Shown: positions 13,767-21,207 of the stretch, piece after piece
Numbering within the stretch: the first letter of the stretch is position 1
Layout of the letters: every line of letters begins with the position of its first letter
Translations under genes and position numbers: made by a program
Notes under the pieces: model-generated
The model's input: the letters and a program-made list of their open reading frames with translations, nothing else
Database searches by the model: none
What the model was told of the DNA's origin: nothing
From: a virus
DNA length: 23,640 bases
Reading direction: 5' to 3' (one strand)
Virus record (IMG/VR): IMGVR_UViG_3300003323_000374
Span: 1 to 23,640 of that record

Positions 13767-14995
13767 ACGGCGTAAATTTTAAAAAGGGTAAAGTCGGAAC
13801 AAACAGGATCGGTATTGATGATGCAATCAGTGGCATCATCTTAACCGGTCCAAAACCGACAAACCTTGAATTTGATACCCCTGTGGTGGTGTACAATATT
13901 GAGGATGTAGAGAGCCTGGGAATTACAAAAGAGTACGATTCTACCAACAATGTCAATGTTTATGAACATTTTTCAGAGTTTTACAGATTCGCTCCTGTAG
14001 GAACAGCCCTATATTTTATCATGGAGGCACAAACAAAAAAGCTTGTAGATCTTTGTGCTGATCCTGCAAAAAAACTCTTAATCTTTGCTGAAGGAAAAAT
14101 CATTCAGCTTGCTATCGGTCTTAACCTTGCAGCCTCGGCAACAATTACCATGCTTAATGGTGTTCCTGATGATGTTTATAACTCCATTGCGAAAGCTAAG
14201 GAACTGGAAGAATGGTCTGAATTAAACTTCATGCCGGTATCTGTATTCCTTGAAGGATATAGTTACGGGGGAAATGCTGCCAGTTCTGCAAACCTTCGAG
14301 ATCTTGAGAACCTTTCAGCTGAGGGAGTAACCCTTGTGATCGGACAGGATTTCGATGTTGCAAAAAACAAAACCGGAAATGCGCAGAAATATGCATTTAT
14401 TGGTACTGTTCTAGGCGTTTGTGCTTCATGTTCTGTTAATCAGAATATTGGGGAAAATGAAACCAAAAACCTTACCCACGAATCAAGAAAACTCCTTGTA
14501 AATCCGGGGTTATCTAATCACAAATTAATCAAGGACCAGTTTTCTGACCTTCAGACACTGGAAAATAAAGGCTATGTGTTTGGTCTTACTTATACCGGCC
14601 TTGCAGGAGTAAGACTTAATAACGACCACGTCTGCAGCCCGATTATTTTGGATGACAACAACAATATGAATGAGCATACTATTGCTTATGGCCGTACATC
14701 AAAAAAAGCCAGAAGAGCCCTGAGAACAGTATATCTGCCTAAAGTTAAAACTGATCCGGCTGTTAATCCGGAAACGGGAAAAATGCTTCCTGGCGTTGTG
14801 GTGGCTTATGAAGCTTTAGGAGATGGGGTTTTTGCGAATATGAAAAGAGCCGGCGAGATTTCAGGGGGGAAAACTTATGTAGATCCTAACAGTGATGTGA
14901 TTGTAGCTAAAGTCTTAGACATCGGCTTTAAATTGATTCCTAAGGGAAATATTGGTGAAATTAACGGAACTATTAACCTTAAAACACAATTATAA
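13754..14995 (+). CDS. contractile tail sheath protein (DUF2586-like)
   Basis: This is a 413-aa protein. Sheath-like features are an N-terminal MANINGVNFKKGKVGTN arm, a domain with repeated Gly/Ala strands, and a C-terminal part with VYLPKVKTDPAVNPETGKMLPG and a final strand GEINGTINLKTQL that would dock on a neighbouring subunit. The neighbour downstream is a small tube protein, coupled by a TAATG overlap, the constant order in contractile phages. Length suits the DUF2586 sheath group. Its presence makes this a myovirus-like particle. Confidence 0.85.
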   Translation: MANINGVNFKKGKVGTNRIGIDDAISGIILTGPKPTNLEFDTPVVVYNIEDVESLGITKEYDSTNNVNVYEHFSEFYRFAPVGTALYFIMEAQTKKLVDLCADPAKKLLIFAEGKIIQLAIGLNLAASATITMLNGVPDDVYNSIAKAKELEEWSELNFMPVSVFLEGYSYGGNAASSANLRDLENLSAEGVTLVIGQDFDVAKNKTGNAQKYAFIGTVLGVCASCSVNQNIGENETKNLTHESRKLLVNPGLSNHKLIKDQFSDLQTLENKGYVFGLTYTGLAGVRLNNDHVCSPIILDDNNNMNEHTIAYGRTSKKARRALRTVYLPKVKTDPAVNPETGKMLPGVVVAYEALGDGVFANMKRAGEISGGKTYVDPNSDVIVAKVLDIGFKLIPKGNIGEINGTINLKTQL

Positions 14996-15408
14996 TGAGT
15001 GAGATTATCAGAAATGGTAAAGCCTATGACAGCGTTGATGTTAAGGTGCAAATCAATGGTGTTCCTATCAATGTCAAGTCATTGTCCTACGGAAACGAGC
15101 AGGAGCATCAATTGAACCATACTTTAGGGGCAGATGCAACCTCCTGGTCAATGGGAAAGAAAACACCTTCAGCGTCAGTAACTCTGATGATGGCTGATTC
15201 TGTTCCATTGGAAGTTGCAGCAGGAGGAAGCCTTTTAAAGGTCAAACCTTTTACAATGACCGTTGAATTTGTTAATGAATATAACATCATTGTTGTAGAT
15301 AAAATCATTGCAAAATTCCAAAGTGAAGGGCGAGAAGTTACCGGAGATATGGGACTCGAAAAACAATACGATCTGTTTGCCTTAAATGTAGCTCTCAATG
15401 TATTGTAA
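14995..15408 (+). CDS. tail tube protein
   Basis: This 137-aa beta-rich protein starts at the overlapping TAATG after the sheath gene. Tube-like features are the strand pairs YDSVDVKVQINGVPI and MTVEFVNEYNIIVVDKI, and the final KQYDLFALNVALNVL strand. Size and order (sheath, tube, chaperone) are those of contractile tails. It is followed by a 71-bp gap, one of the largest in the operon, which may set off high expression of this abundant protein from the next gene. Confidence 0.85.
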   Translation: MSEIIRNGKAYDSVDVKVQINGVPINVKSLSYGNEQEHQLNHTLGADATSWSMGKKTPSASVTLMMADSVPLEVAAGGSLLKVKPFTMTVEFVNEYNIIVVDKIIAKFQSEGREVTGDMGLEKQYDLFALNVALNVL

Positions 15409-15410
15409 CT

Positions 15411-15429
15411 ATTTAAACGCTGTTTAAAG
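15411..15429. repeat. paired TTTAAA motif, copy 4 (intergenic)
   Basis: ATTTAAACGCTGTTTAAAG lies just after the tail tube stop and 51-69 bp before the chaperone start. It shares a 17-base identical core with the copy at 8717-8733. It is not a terminator, as no T-tract follows. Confidence 0.65.
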
Positions 15430-15479
15430 CAGTAAGTTATCAAAAAAAATCAAATATATCTAACGTCAAACATTACAAA

Positions 15480-15800
15480 ATGTTACAAGAAGTAAACCAA
15501 GAAACAAAAGATGCCTTAAAAAAAGAGCATGGAGATAAATTGAAAAGTTTGATTCTTCCAATGAATGATGAATCAACAGAGGAACTCGAAGTGCTGGCCG
15601 TTGTCCCATCCAGATCCGTTGTAGGACAATCCATGAAGTACATGAATAGCGATCCTAAGAAAGGACAGGAAATTCTAGTCAAGAACTGTATCCTGACCAG
15701 CAAGGAGCTTGTTTTGAATGATGACGGGATGTTCTATGCCGCTGCTGGGTTGTTAACAGAGCTTATTCCGATCAGACAGGGAAAGTTTGGGAAAGTTTAG
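15480..15800 (+). CDS. tail assembly chaperone, upstream (unshifted) product
   Basis: This 106-aa protein is the short form of the tail assembly chaperone pair. Its position right after the tube gene matches lambda gpG, P2 gpE and the Mu equivalent. The region EELEVLAVVPSRSVVGQSMKYMN (about 36-58) looks like the core domain, and there are no membrane or signal segments. Six bases before its last three codons lies GGGAAAG in the G GGA AAG phase needed for -1 slippage, and the -1 frame stays open for a further 65 codons. The short form is expected in large excess over the fusion. Confidence 0.83.
   Translation: MLQEVNQETKDALKKEHGDKLKSLILPMNDESTEELEVLAVVPSRSVVGQSMKYMNSDPKKGQEILVKNCILTSKELVLNDDGMFYAAAGLLTELIPIRQGKFGKV
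15779..15785 (+). other. -1 ribosomal frameshift site GGGAAAG
   Basis: The heptamer reads G GGA AAG in the upstream frame, the slippery sequence known from the lambda G-T pair. It opens a tandem 10-bp repeat, GGGAAAGTTT twice (15779-15798), but the second heptamer is out of phase for -1 slippage. A small inverted repeat TTAGA / TCTAA (15797-15801 and 15811-15815) lies 11 bp downstream, across the stop codon, and could act as a weak stimulator. Confidence 0.8.
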
Positions 15801-15982
15801 AGGGCTCAGGTCTAAGCTATAAACAGGAAAGTGATTTATATATGAAGGCAGATGCACTGATCAGTCATTTCCTTCATGTACCTTTCCCGGAAAACCTTGA
15901 TGATGAAACCTGGGCATTAAAATGGGCACAGGTCGGATGGTTAGCAGATATGGGAATATTAAATGTTAAAAAACTTCAATAA
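15785..15982 (+). CDS. tail assembly chaperone, -1 frameshift extension
   Basis: After slippage at GGGAAAG, reading continues from 15785 as VWESLEGSG... to TAA 15980-15982, adding 65 residues to the first 102 for a 167-aa fusion. The extension looks like real protein, with a conserved-looking Trp-rich end (DDETWALKWAQVGWLADMG). No start codon with suitable spacing exists before Met at 15842, and the stop overlaps the next gene start as TAATG. This explains the otherwise empty 181-bp stretch after the unshifted stop. In P2 and lambda the extended form links chaperone to tape measure and tube. Here the tape measure is encoded elsewhere on the other strand. Confidence 0.82.
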   Translation, partial: VWESLEGSGLSYKQESDLYMKADALISHFLHVPFPENLDDETWALKWAQVGWLADMGILNVKKLQ

Positions 15983-16599
15983 TGACAAACGGTGAATCAA
16001 TAGTGATCAATTTGGCGGCCAGATATGCAGCTGCATTTGGAATAATGGCAGTAAGCAATAAGATCAATCAGGCAGTTGTCACCCGTGAGGAAAATCAGTA
16101 CAATATTGATGTTTACGAAGACTTTGACCCTGATTTTGAAGCTGTGACAATGTCCTACAGATCCTCTGATCAAAATATTGAATTGAAATTTGCTAAAATG
16201 CTGGAAAGTTCCGGAGACGGTTCAATCTATGCTCCACCGCTGATGCTGGGATTCAGCCGTGAAAAGAACCTTATTGAAACAGAGGTTTCCGGTGGTGATG
16301 CGGTAGTGATTGAACGCTGGGGAACAAAGCCCTGGCAGATAGATATCCGGGGGATTTTGATTGATGTTGAAAACAGACGATATCCATCTGATAAAGTGGA
16401 TGCCTTATGCAGATTTTTTGAAAATAACAGCACCATAGCAGTCACAGGACAGCAATTTATTGAAAAAAATATTAAAAGTATTTACTTAAAATCAGTAAAC
16501 ATAACAGCTGTAGAAGGGTTTCAGGATACCATACAATTTACCTTATCAGCTTCCAGCATCAATGAAGTGAATTTCACTTTAATAAAACCTAATGAATAA
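15982..16599 (+). CDS. tail tip/hub-associated protein (possibly DUF6046)
   Basis: This 205-aa protein is translationally coupled by TAATG on both sides. The middle and C-terminal half are strand-rich: PWQIDIRGILIDVENRRYPSD (about 115-135), then a short helix and KSIYLKSVNITAVEGFQDTIQFTLSAS. This resembles the Bacteroidetes phage family I know as DUF6046, but I hold that name loosely. Position between the chaperone and the hub corresponds to the LysM or circularisation-type proteins that join the tape measure to the hub in Mu and P2. A role at the tube-hub junction is therefore likely. Confidence 0.6.
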   Translation: MTNGESIVINLAARYAAAFGIMAVSNKINQAVVTREENQYNIDVYEDFDPDFEAVTMSYRSSDQNIELKFAKMLESSGDGSIYAPPLMLGFSREKNLIETEVSGGDAVVIERWGTKPWQIDIRGILIDVENRRYPSDKVDALCRFFENNSTIAVTGQQFIEKNIKSIYLKSVNITAVEGFQDTIQFTLSASSINEVNFTLIKPNE

Positions 16600-17684
16600 T
16601 GCCTTTACATTACTATGACATTAATATCAGGATTACCATTGCTGAGCGTATTCAGTTTTCAATCGTCAAATCAATCAAAATTGAGAGTACTATTGAAAAG
16701 TTTTCAGATACGGCAACAATAGAATTACCCAGGGAGTTTAAAAATGCTGTAGATAACAATGAGCGGTTATCACTGGAACGCAAAAACTTGCTTGATTACC
16801 TTAAGGTAGGTGATTCAATAGTTATTGAAGCCGGTTACAACGGGGACCTTTATACAGAGTTTACAGGTTACCTTTCAAGTGTAGGGGCTGAAATCCCGAT
16901 AGTACTTGAGTGTGAGGATGAAATGTATAAACTGAAAAAAATGGCGCTTATTAACCACACTTTCAAGGCTGCAAGCTTAAAAGAAGTCCTACAGTTTATC
17001 GCTCCCGGATACGAGGTTAATGCACTGGATATGCCGGTTGGAAAATACATGATAGAACGTGCCACACCTTACAAAGTTATAGAAGATCTCAAAGAGAAAT
17101 TTGGCATTCGCTGTTTTTTTAAGGGAAAAGTACTTTATGCAGGGCTTACAGTGGATTTTAAACCTCAAACAGTACACGATTTTACTTTTGGAAAGAATAT
17201 CCGGGGAAGCACAGATCTGAAGTACAAAACACAAGCAAGCCGGAAATGTCTGATAAAAGCCGTTTCGATGCAAAAAGGCGGCAGTGACAAAAAAGTCACC
17301 TATGAATATGGTGAGCCTGGTGAGAGTGAAATTTCCTTACATGCTCCACTGAATTTAAACCAGCAGCAACTTAAGGAATGGACCGAAAAATATTATTACT
17401 CGATGGTGTTTGATGGTTATGAAGGGAGTGTTGACGGGTGGTTTTATCCACGTACTGAAGTGGGTGACAGTGCCAATATTACAGACCCAAACTATCCTAC
17501 AGGATATCGTGACGGACAATATTTTATTGATGGTGTAACAACCTTGATTGATGAATCAGACGGAATAAAAAGACAAAACAAATTAGCATTTAAAATAAAA
17601 AGCAATGAAGAATTTAATCGGCCTACTTATGGTCATATTACTATTACTCCCAGGATGCAGCGCAGTAAGAAAAAACGTGCCTGA
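16599..17684 (+). CDS. baseplate hub protein (gp27/gpD-like)
   Basis: This 361-aa protein has features of the gpD / T4 gp27 hub: an N-terminal beta domain (IESTIEKFSDTATIELPRE, about 27-45; VGDSIVIEAGYNG, about 71-83; FTGYLSSVGAEIP), a middle domain starting near LKEVLQFIAPGY, and a late barrel containing VGDSANITDPNYPTGYRDGQYFIDGV. It ends in a basic tail (QRSKKKRA). The hub holds the spike and receives the tape measure end. The last 80 bp overlap the spanin-like gene in another frame, so the basic tail and the lipoprotein signal are encoded by the same DNA. Confidence 0.83.
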   Translation: MPLHYYDINIRITIAERIQFSIVKSIKIESTIEKFSDTATIELPREFKNAVDNNERLSLERKNLLDYLKVGDSIVIEAGYNGDLYTEFTGYLSSVGAEIPIVLECEDEMYKLKKMALINHTFKAASLKEVLQFIAPGYEVNALDMPVGKYMIERATPYKVIEDLKEKFGIRCFFKGKVLYAGLTVDFKPQTVHDFTFGKNIRGSTDLKYKTQASRKCLIKAVSMQKGGSDKKVTYEYGEPGESEISLHAPLNLNQQQLKEWTEKYYYSMVFDGYEGSVDGWFYPRTEVGDSANITDPNYPTGYRDGQYFIDGVTTLIDESDGIKRQNKLAFKIKSNEEFNRPTYGHITITPRMQRSKKKRA

Positions 17685-18138
17685 TTTACCTCCTCCATTA
17701 ATTCAAAAAGACAGTATTACCGAAACAAAAACCGTAACTGTTACGGTAAGGGATACCGTTTTTGTTTCGGAGCCGGACAGCCTGTATTATGAGGCTTATA
17801 TTGATTGTGTTAATAACAAACCGGTGCTCAAAGATCCAAAACAGAAAAATACTCCAGGAGTTAAGTCAGATATCAGTCTAACGGATGGAAAACTTAAAAT
17901 TTTGGTGAATACTGAAGCGCAAAAGCTGTTTCATAAATGGAAGGAACAATATACAGAATCAACAAAAAACCAAACTCAAAAAATACCGGTCCCGTATCCG
18001 GTTATTAAAAAAGTAGAAGTTCCGGCAGAACTTTCATTTTTTCAGACACTTTATATCTGGCTTGGTAAAATTGTCTTTTTTGCGCTGATCGGTTGGATTT
18101 TATATAAAATACCGTGGAAAAGTTTCTTGAGGTTATAG
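17605..18138 (+). CDS. putative unimolecular spanin (lipoprotein with C-terminal membrane anchor)
   Basis: This 177-aa protein begins with a lipoprotein signal: MK, a long Leu-rich core and LPGC with Cys18 as lipid site; Ser at +2 fits outer-membrane sorting. The periplasmic part (19-148) contains a Val/Thr-rich strand (KTVTVTVRDTVFV) and a basic helical stretch (residues 104-127). A single transmembrane helix follows near the C-terminus (about 149-168) with a short basic tail WKSFLRL. Outer-membrane lipid at one end and inner-membrane helix at the other is the plan of one-protein spanins such as T1 gp11, which fuse the two membranes after the wall is cut. It overlaps the hub gene by 80 bp and the spike gene by 25 bp. 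The Pro at -2 of the lipobox is not ideal. Confidence 0.68.
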   Translation: MKNLIGLLMVILLLLPGCSAVRKNVPDLPPPLIQKDSITETKTVTVTVRDTVFVSEPDSLYYEAYIDCVNNKPVLKDPKQKNTPGVKSDISLTDGKLKILVNTEAQKLFHKWKEQYTESTKNQTQKIPVPYPVIKKVEVPAELSFFQTLYIWLGKIVFFALIGWILYKIPWKSFLRL

Positions 18139-18608
18139 CAAAACAAAGTCAAAAGTCATTACCGGTTAACCGTTCTACCTCGATCGGAACCGTTACGGAA
18201 ATAACCGGAATGACTTGCACTGTAGAAAGAGAAGGTCTTCCGCCTTTATTTGATGTTCGTTTCAATGCGATTGATAAAAATTTTGATAATTGCATTCTGA
18301 TTTATCCTGCTATAGGATCTGAAGTTCTTTGCCTGGTAGTGGAAAACGAACCGGCAGAAACAGCGATTGTCAAATACACTGAAATTGACAAAGTGATCAT
18401 TACAATAGGTGGAGCACGTTTTGAAATGTCTGGTGGAAAGTTCGAGGTTAAGAATGAAACCAGTGATCTAAAGCAGATTTTAACAGATGGATTTAACCAG
18501 CTTAAAAATGCAATAATTACTACATCTTCAGGACCCGGACAATTTTCTGACAAGGATAAACTAAAGTTTGAAACCCTTAAAAATGACACCGAAAATCTTT
18601 TTAAATAA
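18114..18608 (+). CDS. baseplate spike protein (gpV / Mu gp45-like)
   Basis: This 164-aa protein follows the hub. An OB-fold-like N-terminal part spans about residues 20-90 (IGTVTEITGMTCTVEREGLPP, then a strand with the IGSEVLCLVV pattern). A strand-rich region with Gly turns follows (VIITIGGARFEMSGGKFEVKN, about 93-113), typical of the triple beta-helix of central spikes. The final 50 residues are helical and acidic, longer than a simple tip, and no His/Cys metal tip is evident. Its start lies inside the spanin-like gene and its stop overlaps the next gene by one base. Confidence 0.8.
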   Translation: MEKFLEVIAKQSQKSLPVNRSTSIGTVTEITGMTCTVEREGLPPLFDVRFNAIDKNFDNCILIYPAIGSEVLCLVVENEPAETAIVKYTEIDKVIITIGGARFEMSGGKFEVKNETSDLKQILTDGFNQLKNAIITTSSGPGQFSDKDKLKFETLKNDTENLFK

Positions 18609-18811
18609 TGCCATTAAACGACGCCCAATTTATACAGCAGACTGTTACCCTCCAGGAGGAAATGGAGGGTAAAACAGACAAGATCACCGCACGCCAGGAA
18701 TATGCCGAAAAGCTGTTAAAGCTGATTAAAGACTATTTAAAGAGTGCCTCCATTGAAATCACCGGAACAAGTAACCAGGGAGCCTTTACCGGAACCGGGA
18801 AAATTACATAA
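18608..18811 (+). CDS. small baseplate-region protein, unknown function
   Basis: This is a 67-aa protein coupled by TAATG to the spike gene. The first 45 residues are helical and charged (LQEEMEGKTDKITARQEYAEKLLKLIKDYL). The last 20 contain Gly/Thr-rich turns, ending GTGKIT. I do not recognise the family. Lying between spike and wedge, it is probably a virion or assembly part, but this rests on position alone. Confidence 0.6.
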   Translation: MPLNDAQFIQQTVTLQEEMEGKTDKITARQEYAEKLLKLIKDYLKSASIEITGTSNQGAFTGTGKIT

Positions 18812-18813
18812 CC

Positions 18814-19101
18814 ATGAGAAAGGATATTAAGGTTGATGACAACTATAAAGCTGTAATCGAAGATGGTGACTTTGTGATCAGTGAATCAGACCGACAACAT
18901 GTAATAGATATCACCTTTGCGCATCCAGGCGAATACAAAGCCTATCCTTTAATAGGGTTTGGCGCAATACTGCAAATAAAGAAAAATCCTGATCCTAATC
19001 AGTTTAAACGTGATTTAAAGATTCAATTGGAGTATGATGGTTACCCCAATCCGGATATTGATCTCTCAGCAGGGTTTGAAAACTTGAAAATAAACATATG
19101 A
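18814..19101 (+). CDS. baseplate wedge protein (gp25/gpW/Mu gp46-like)
   Basis: This 95-aa protein has the length of gp25-like wedges. It carries the pattern of an N-terminal strand (DFVISESDRQHVIDITFAHPG), YPLIGFGA (about 48-55) and a helix with a charged repeat (FKRDLKIQLEYDGYP). gp25-like proteins help anchor the sheath initiation ring. Gene order spike, small protein, wedge, then the gpJ-like wedge matches contractile tails. Its stop overlaps the holin start by 4 bp. A paired TTTAAA motif lies in its 3' part. Confidence 0.8.
   Translation: MRKDIKVDDNYKAVIEDGDFVISESDRQHVIDITFAHPGEYKAYPLIGFGAILQIKKNPDPNQFKRDLKIQLEYDGYPNPDIDLSAGFENLKINI
19002..19020. repeat. paired TTTAAA motif, copy 5 (coding)
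   Basis: GTTTAAACGTGATTTAAAG again has 11-bp spacing. It lies inside the gp25-like gene, 78-96 bp before the holin start, and encodes Phe-Lys-Arg-Asp-Leu-Lys, almost the same peptide as copy 2. Coding constraint could explain it. Confidence 0.4.
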
Positions 19102-19640
19102 AAGAATTATTAATTTATAAAAAGCCTGTCATTGCAATACTGGCAGCTACAAAAAAACCCGCTGTGATTGTTCCTGCTTTAGGATTCCTGTCACTTTCTG
19201 ACTGTACTTTAGGTATTTTCCTACTATTGGGGCTAATGGCATTAGATTTTGTCACGGGGGTCCTTGCATCCTGGAACATGTGGAAAAACTCAAAAATAGA
19301 AAGTAATTTTTGGAAGTATGGATTTTCTAGTTCCAGGATTCGACTGTCTATTGCGAAAAGTGTTACTTATTTCCTGCTTATTATCTGCTCCTATGGTATT
19401 GAGGAGATATTTAAAATAAAAAGCTTTGGTGCTAATAGCTATACTGAACATGAAATAACAATCTCTCTTTTGGCCATAGCGTTTGCATGCTCAATAGAGT
19501 TTTACTCAATATTCTTTGAAAACCTTCCTAAAGCCGGATTTGATATCTGGAGCTATTTCAAGAAAATGACTTCAAAAATTAAATCTGGAATAAGTACAAT
19601 TAAAGATATCACCAAAGATGACAATAACAGTGCTGCATAA
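19098..19640 (+). CDS. phage holin (Phage_holin_4 type)
   Basis: This 180-aa membrane protein has hydrophobic segments at about 22-57, 85-104 and 119-140. The first contains LLGLMALDFVTGVLASW with the DxxTG element at 50-54, a mark of Phage_holin_4-type holins, followed by a charged loop and SSRIRLSIAKSVTYF. The C-terminus (about 150-180) is Lys-rich, then acidic, as in holins with a cytoplasmic tail. It would release the signal-less M15 endolysin. It lies inside the baseplate operon, 17.7 kb from the endolysin, overlapping genes on both sides (4 bp and 23 bp). Holin function is inferred from the family pattern. Confidence 0.8.
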   Translation: MKELLIYKKPVIAILAATKKPAVIVPALGFLSLSDCTLGIFLLLGLMALDFVTGVLASWNMWKNSKIESNFWKYGFSSSRIRLSIAKSVTYFLLIICSYGIEEIFKIKSFGANSYTEHEITISLLAIAFACSIEFYSIFFENLPKAGFDIWSYFKKMTSKIKSGISTIKDITKDDNNSAA

Positions 19641-19914
19641 TCAGACTCTATTAGATATTGCCATTCAGTACACCGGGATAGTTAAGAATAGCTTTGATAT
19701 TGCGGTTTATAATGGTATTTCTGTGTCAGATTCATTAACGCCGGGAACGTCAATTACTATTCCTGATAATATTGAAACCGATGAAGATATTATTACTTAT
19801 TACCTGGTGAATAGGCTTCAGCCGGCCACGGAAATAGATCCTGATTTAATTACAGTAACCCCATTGTCTGGAATCGGATACTGGGAAATAGAAAATGAAT
19901 TTACAGTAGAATGA
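19618..19914 (+). CDS. LysM-like baseplate protein
   Basis: This 98-aa protein starts 23 bp inside the holin gene. The first 50 residues match a LysM domain: VLHNQTLLDIAIQYTG, a helix, then a second NGISVSDSLTPGTSITIPD unit. The rest is acidic with no named domain. LysM domains bind peptidoglycan or serve as structural modules in tail proteins, as in T4 gp53. The gene lies between a gp25-like and a gpJ-like wedge, so a baseplate wedge component is the most likely role. It stops within the next gene's first codons. Confidence 0.7.
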   Translation: MTITVLHNQTLLDIAIQYTGIVKNSFDIAVYNGISVSDSLTPGTSITIPDNIETDEDIITYYLVNRLQPATEIDPDLITVTPLSGIGYWEIENEFTVE

Positions 19915-20750
19915 GAACAGTAGAAGAAATTTACAATTCCCTTATTGAAAAAAAGGCCACTTATCCTGATTTGGATGGTTTGAACTCAACCTCTAAAGTA
20001 TCAATATGGCGGCTTTTATTGTGGGTTTTTGCATTTGCGATTTACATCCATGAAAGGATTTTTGAAGAGTACAAAAAGGAAATAGCGTTATTGATCCAGG
20101 AAGAGAAAAGCCATACGCTTAGATGGTACAGAAATAAAGCTCTAGCATTTCAATATGGTTTTTCTCTGCTTCCGGATGATGATCAATTCCAGAATAACGG
20201 TTTTACAGATGCACAGATTGAAGCTTCTAAAATTGTTAAATACTCAGCAGTTACAGAAAGTGAAGATCAAAGCCGGTTGATTATTAAAATAGCTACTGAA
20301 TCCGGAGGGCTATTGCAGCCTATAACCGATGATCAAAAGCAGGCATTTGAATATTATCTATCTGAAATTAAAGATGCCGGGGTAAAAACAACTGTTATCA
20401 ATTACCGACCGGATAAATTACAGCTTTTCTTAAAAATCAAGCGAGATCCGAATGTCATTGATTCAAATGGAGTGTCAATTCTAAACGGAAACGAACCGGT
20501 TCCGGATGCCTTACAAAAATTCCGTAAGGAACTGCCATTTAATGGAGAATTGGTTTTAAATAGTCTGGTTGACCGGTTGCAGGTAATAGACGGGATTATC
20601 TACCCTCATTTAATTGCTGCGAAAACGTCCTGGATTGATCCGATTTTAGGGGATTATGGAAACTGGGAGAATATAGAAATCTCAAAGATTCCAGTGAGTG
20701 GATATTTTGAAATTGATTACCAAAACAGCAGTATCGAATATGTGGTATAA
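19911..20750 (+). CDS. baseplate wedge protein (gpJ / Mu gp47-like)
   Basis: This 279-aa protein resembles gpJ/T4 gp6-type wedges: an N-terminal helical region (WRLLLWVFAFAIYIHERIFEEYKKE, about 33-57), then a strand-rich middle with Gly turns and repeated EDQSRLIIKIAT-like strands, and a C-terminal part containing FNGELVLNSLVDRLQVIDGI. The hydrophobic WRLLLWVFAFAIYIHERIF stretch is a conserved helix of the family, not a true membrane segment. It follows gp25-like and LysM genes and shares an 11-bp overlap with the next gene. Confidence 0.8.
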   Translation: MRTVEEIYNSLIEKKATYPDLDGLNSTSKVSIWRLLLWVFAFAIYIHERIFEEYKKEIALLIQEEKSHTLRWYRNKALAFQYGFSLLPDDDQFQNNGFTDAQIEASKIVKYSAVTESEDQSRLIIKIATESGGLLQPITDDQKQAFEYYLSEIKDAGVKTTVINYRPDKLQLFLKIKRDPNVIDSNGVSILNGNEPVPDALQKFRKELPFNGELVLNSLVDRLQVIDGIIYPHLIAAKTSWIDPILGDYGNWENIEISKIPVSGYFEIDYQNSSIEYVV

Positions 20751-21207
20751 CCTTAAAGCTCAGAATTTAGTTCTGCAAAGTCTTCCAACTTTTTTACGAA
20801 CTGGTGCAATAAGTTCCCTGCTGGCATTAGCGGCTTCAGAACTGACCGATTTAAATAATGCTTTAGTAGTAAACAGAAATGTTTCAATATCTAAAGTTTC
20901 ACATAATTCCCAGGTCTGCAAGCTTCGTAAAATCCTTAATGATACGTTTGACTACGAACGGAGGATTAAGGTTGTAGAACCAACATTTAAAAAGCCTAAG
21001 TATATATATACAAGGGCAGAACAAAAACCTAGGTGGTTAGGGAAAATGATTATTTACAGGAAATCTGAAACTGAAGGAAACGGAATTGATTTCTCAGTAA
21101 TTATTCCTGGAGAATTAAAGAACTACCAAACAGAAATTAAAGCCCTGGTCAACTTTTATAAACTGGCAGGCAAGCAATTTAAAATTATTATTGATGAGAC
21201 GATTTGA
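20740..21207 (+). CDS. tail protein in the gpI / Mu gp48 position
   Basis: This is a 155-aa protein from ATG 20740, preferred over a frame-open ATG at 20698 because it overlaps the upstream stop by only 11 bp. Helical N-terminal half, then a basic stretch around FKKPKYIYTRAEQKP, then strands including GIDFSVIIPGELKNYQ. I recognise no named domain. In Mu and P2 the gene after gpJ encodes gpI/gp48, which connects wedge and fibres, so the call is by order. Its stop overlaps the next gene by 14 bp. Confidence 0.65.
   Translation: MWYNLKAQNLVLQSLPTFLRTGAISSLLALAASELTDLNNALVVNRNVSISKVSHNSQVCKLRKILNDTFDYERRIKVVEPTFKKPKYIYTRAEQKPRWLGKMIIYRKSETEGNGIDFSVIIPGELKNYQTEIKALVNFYKLAGKQFKIIIDETI

Noticed and set aside
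15842-15982. Independent 46-aa gene after the chaperone
   Set aside because: The same frame is open upstream to the slippery heptamer and beyond, with protein-like content, so a -1 fusion explains it better than a separate short gene.
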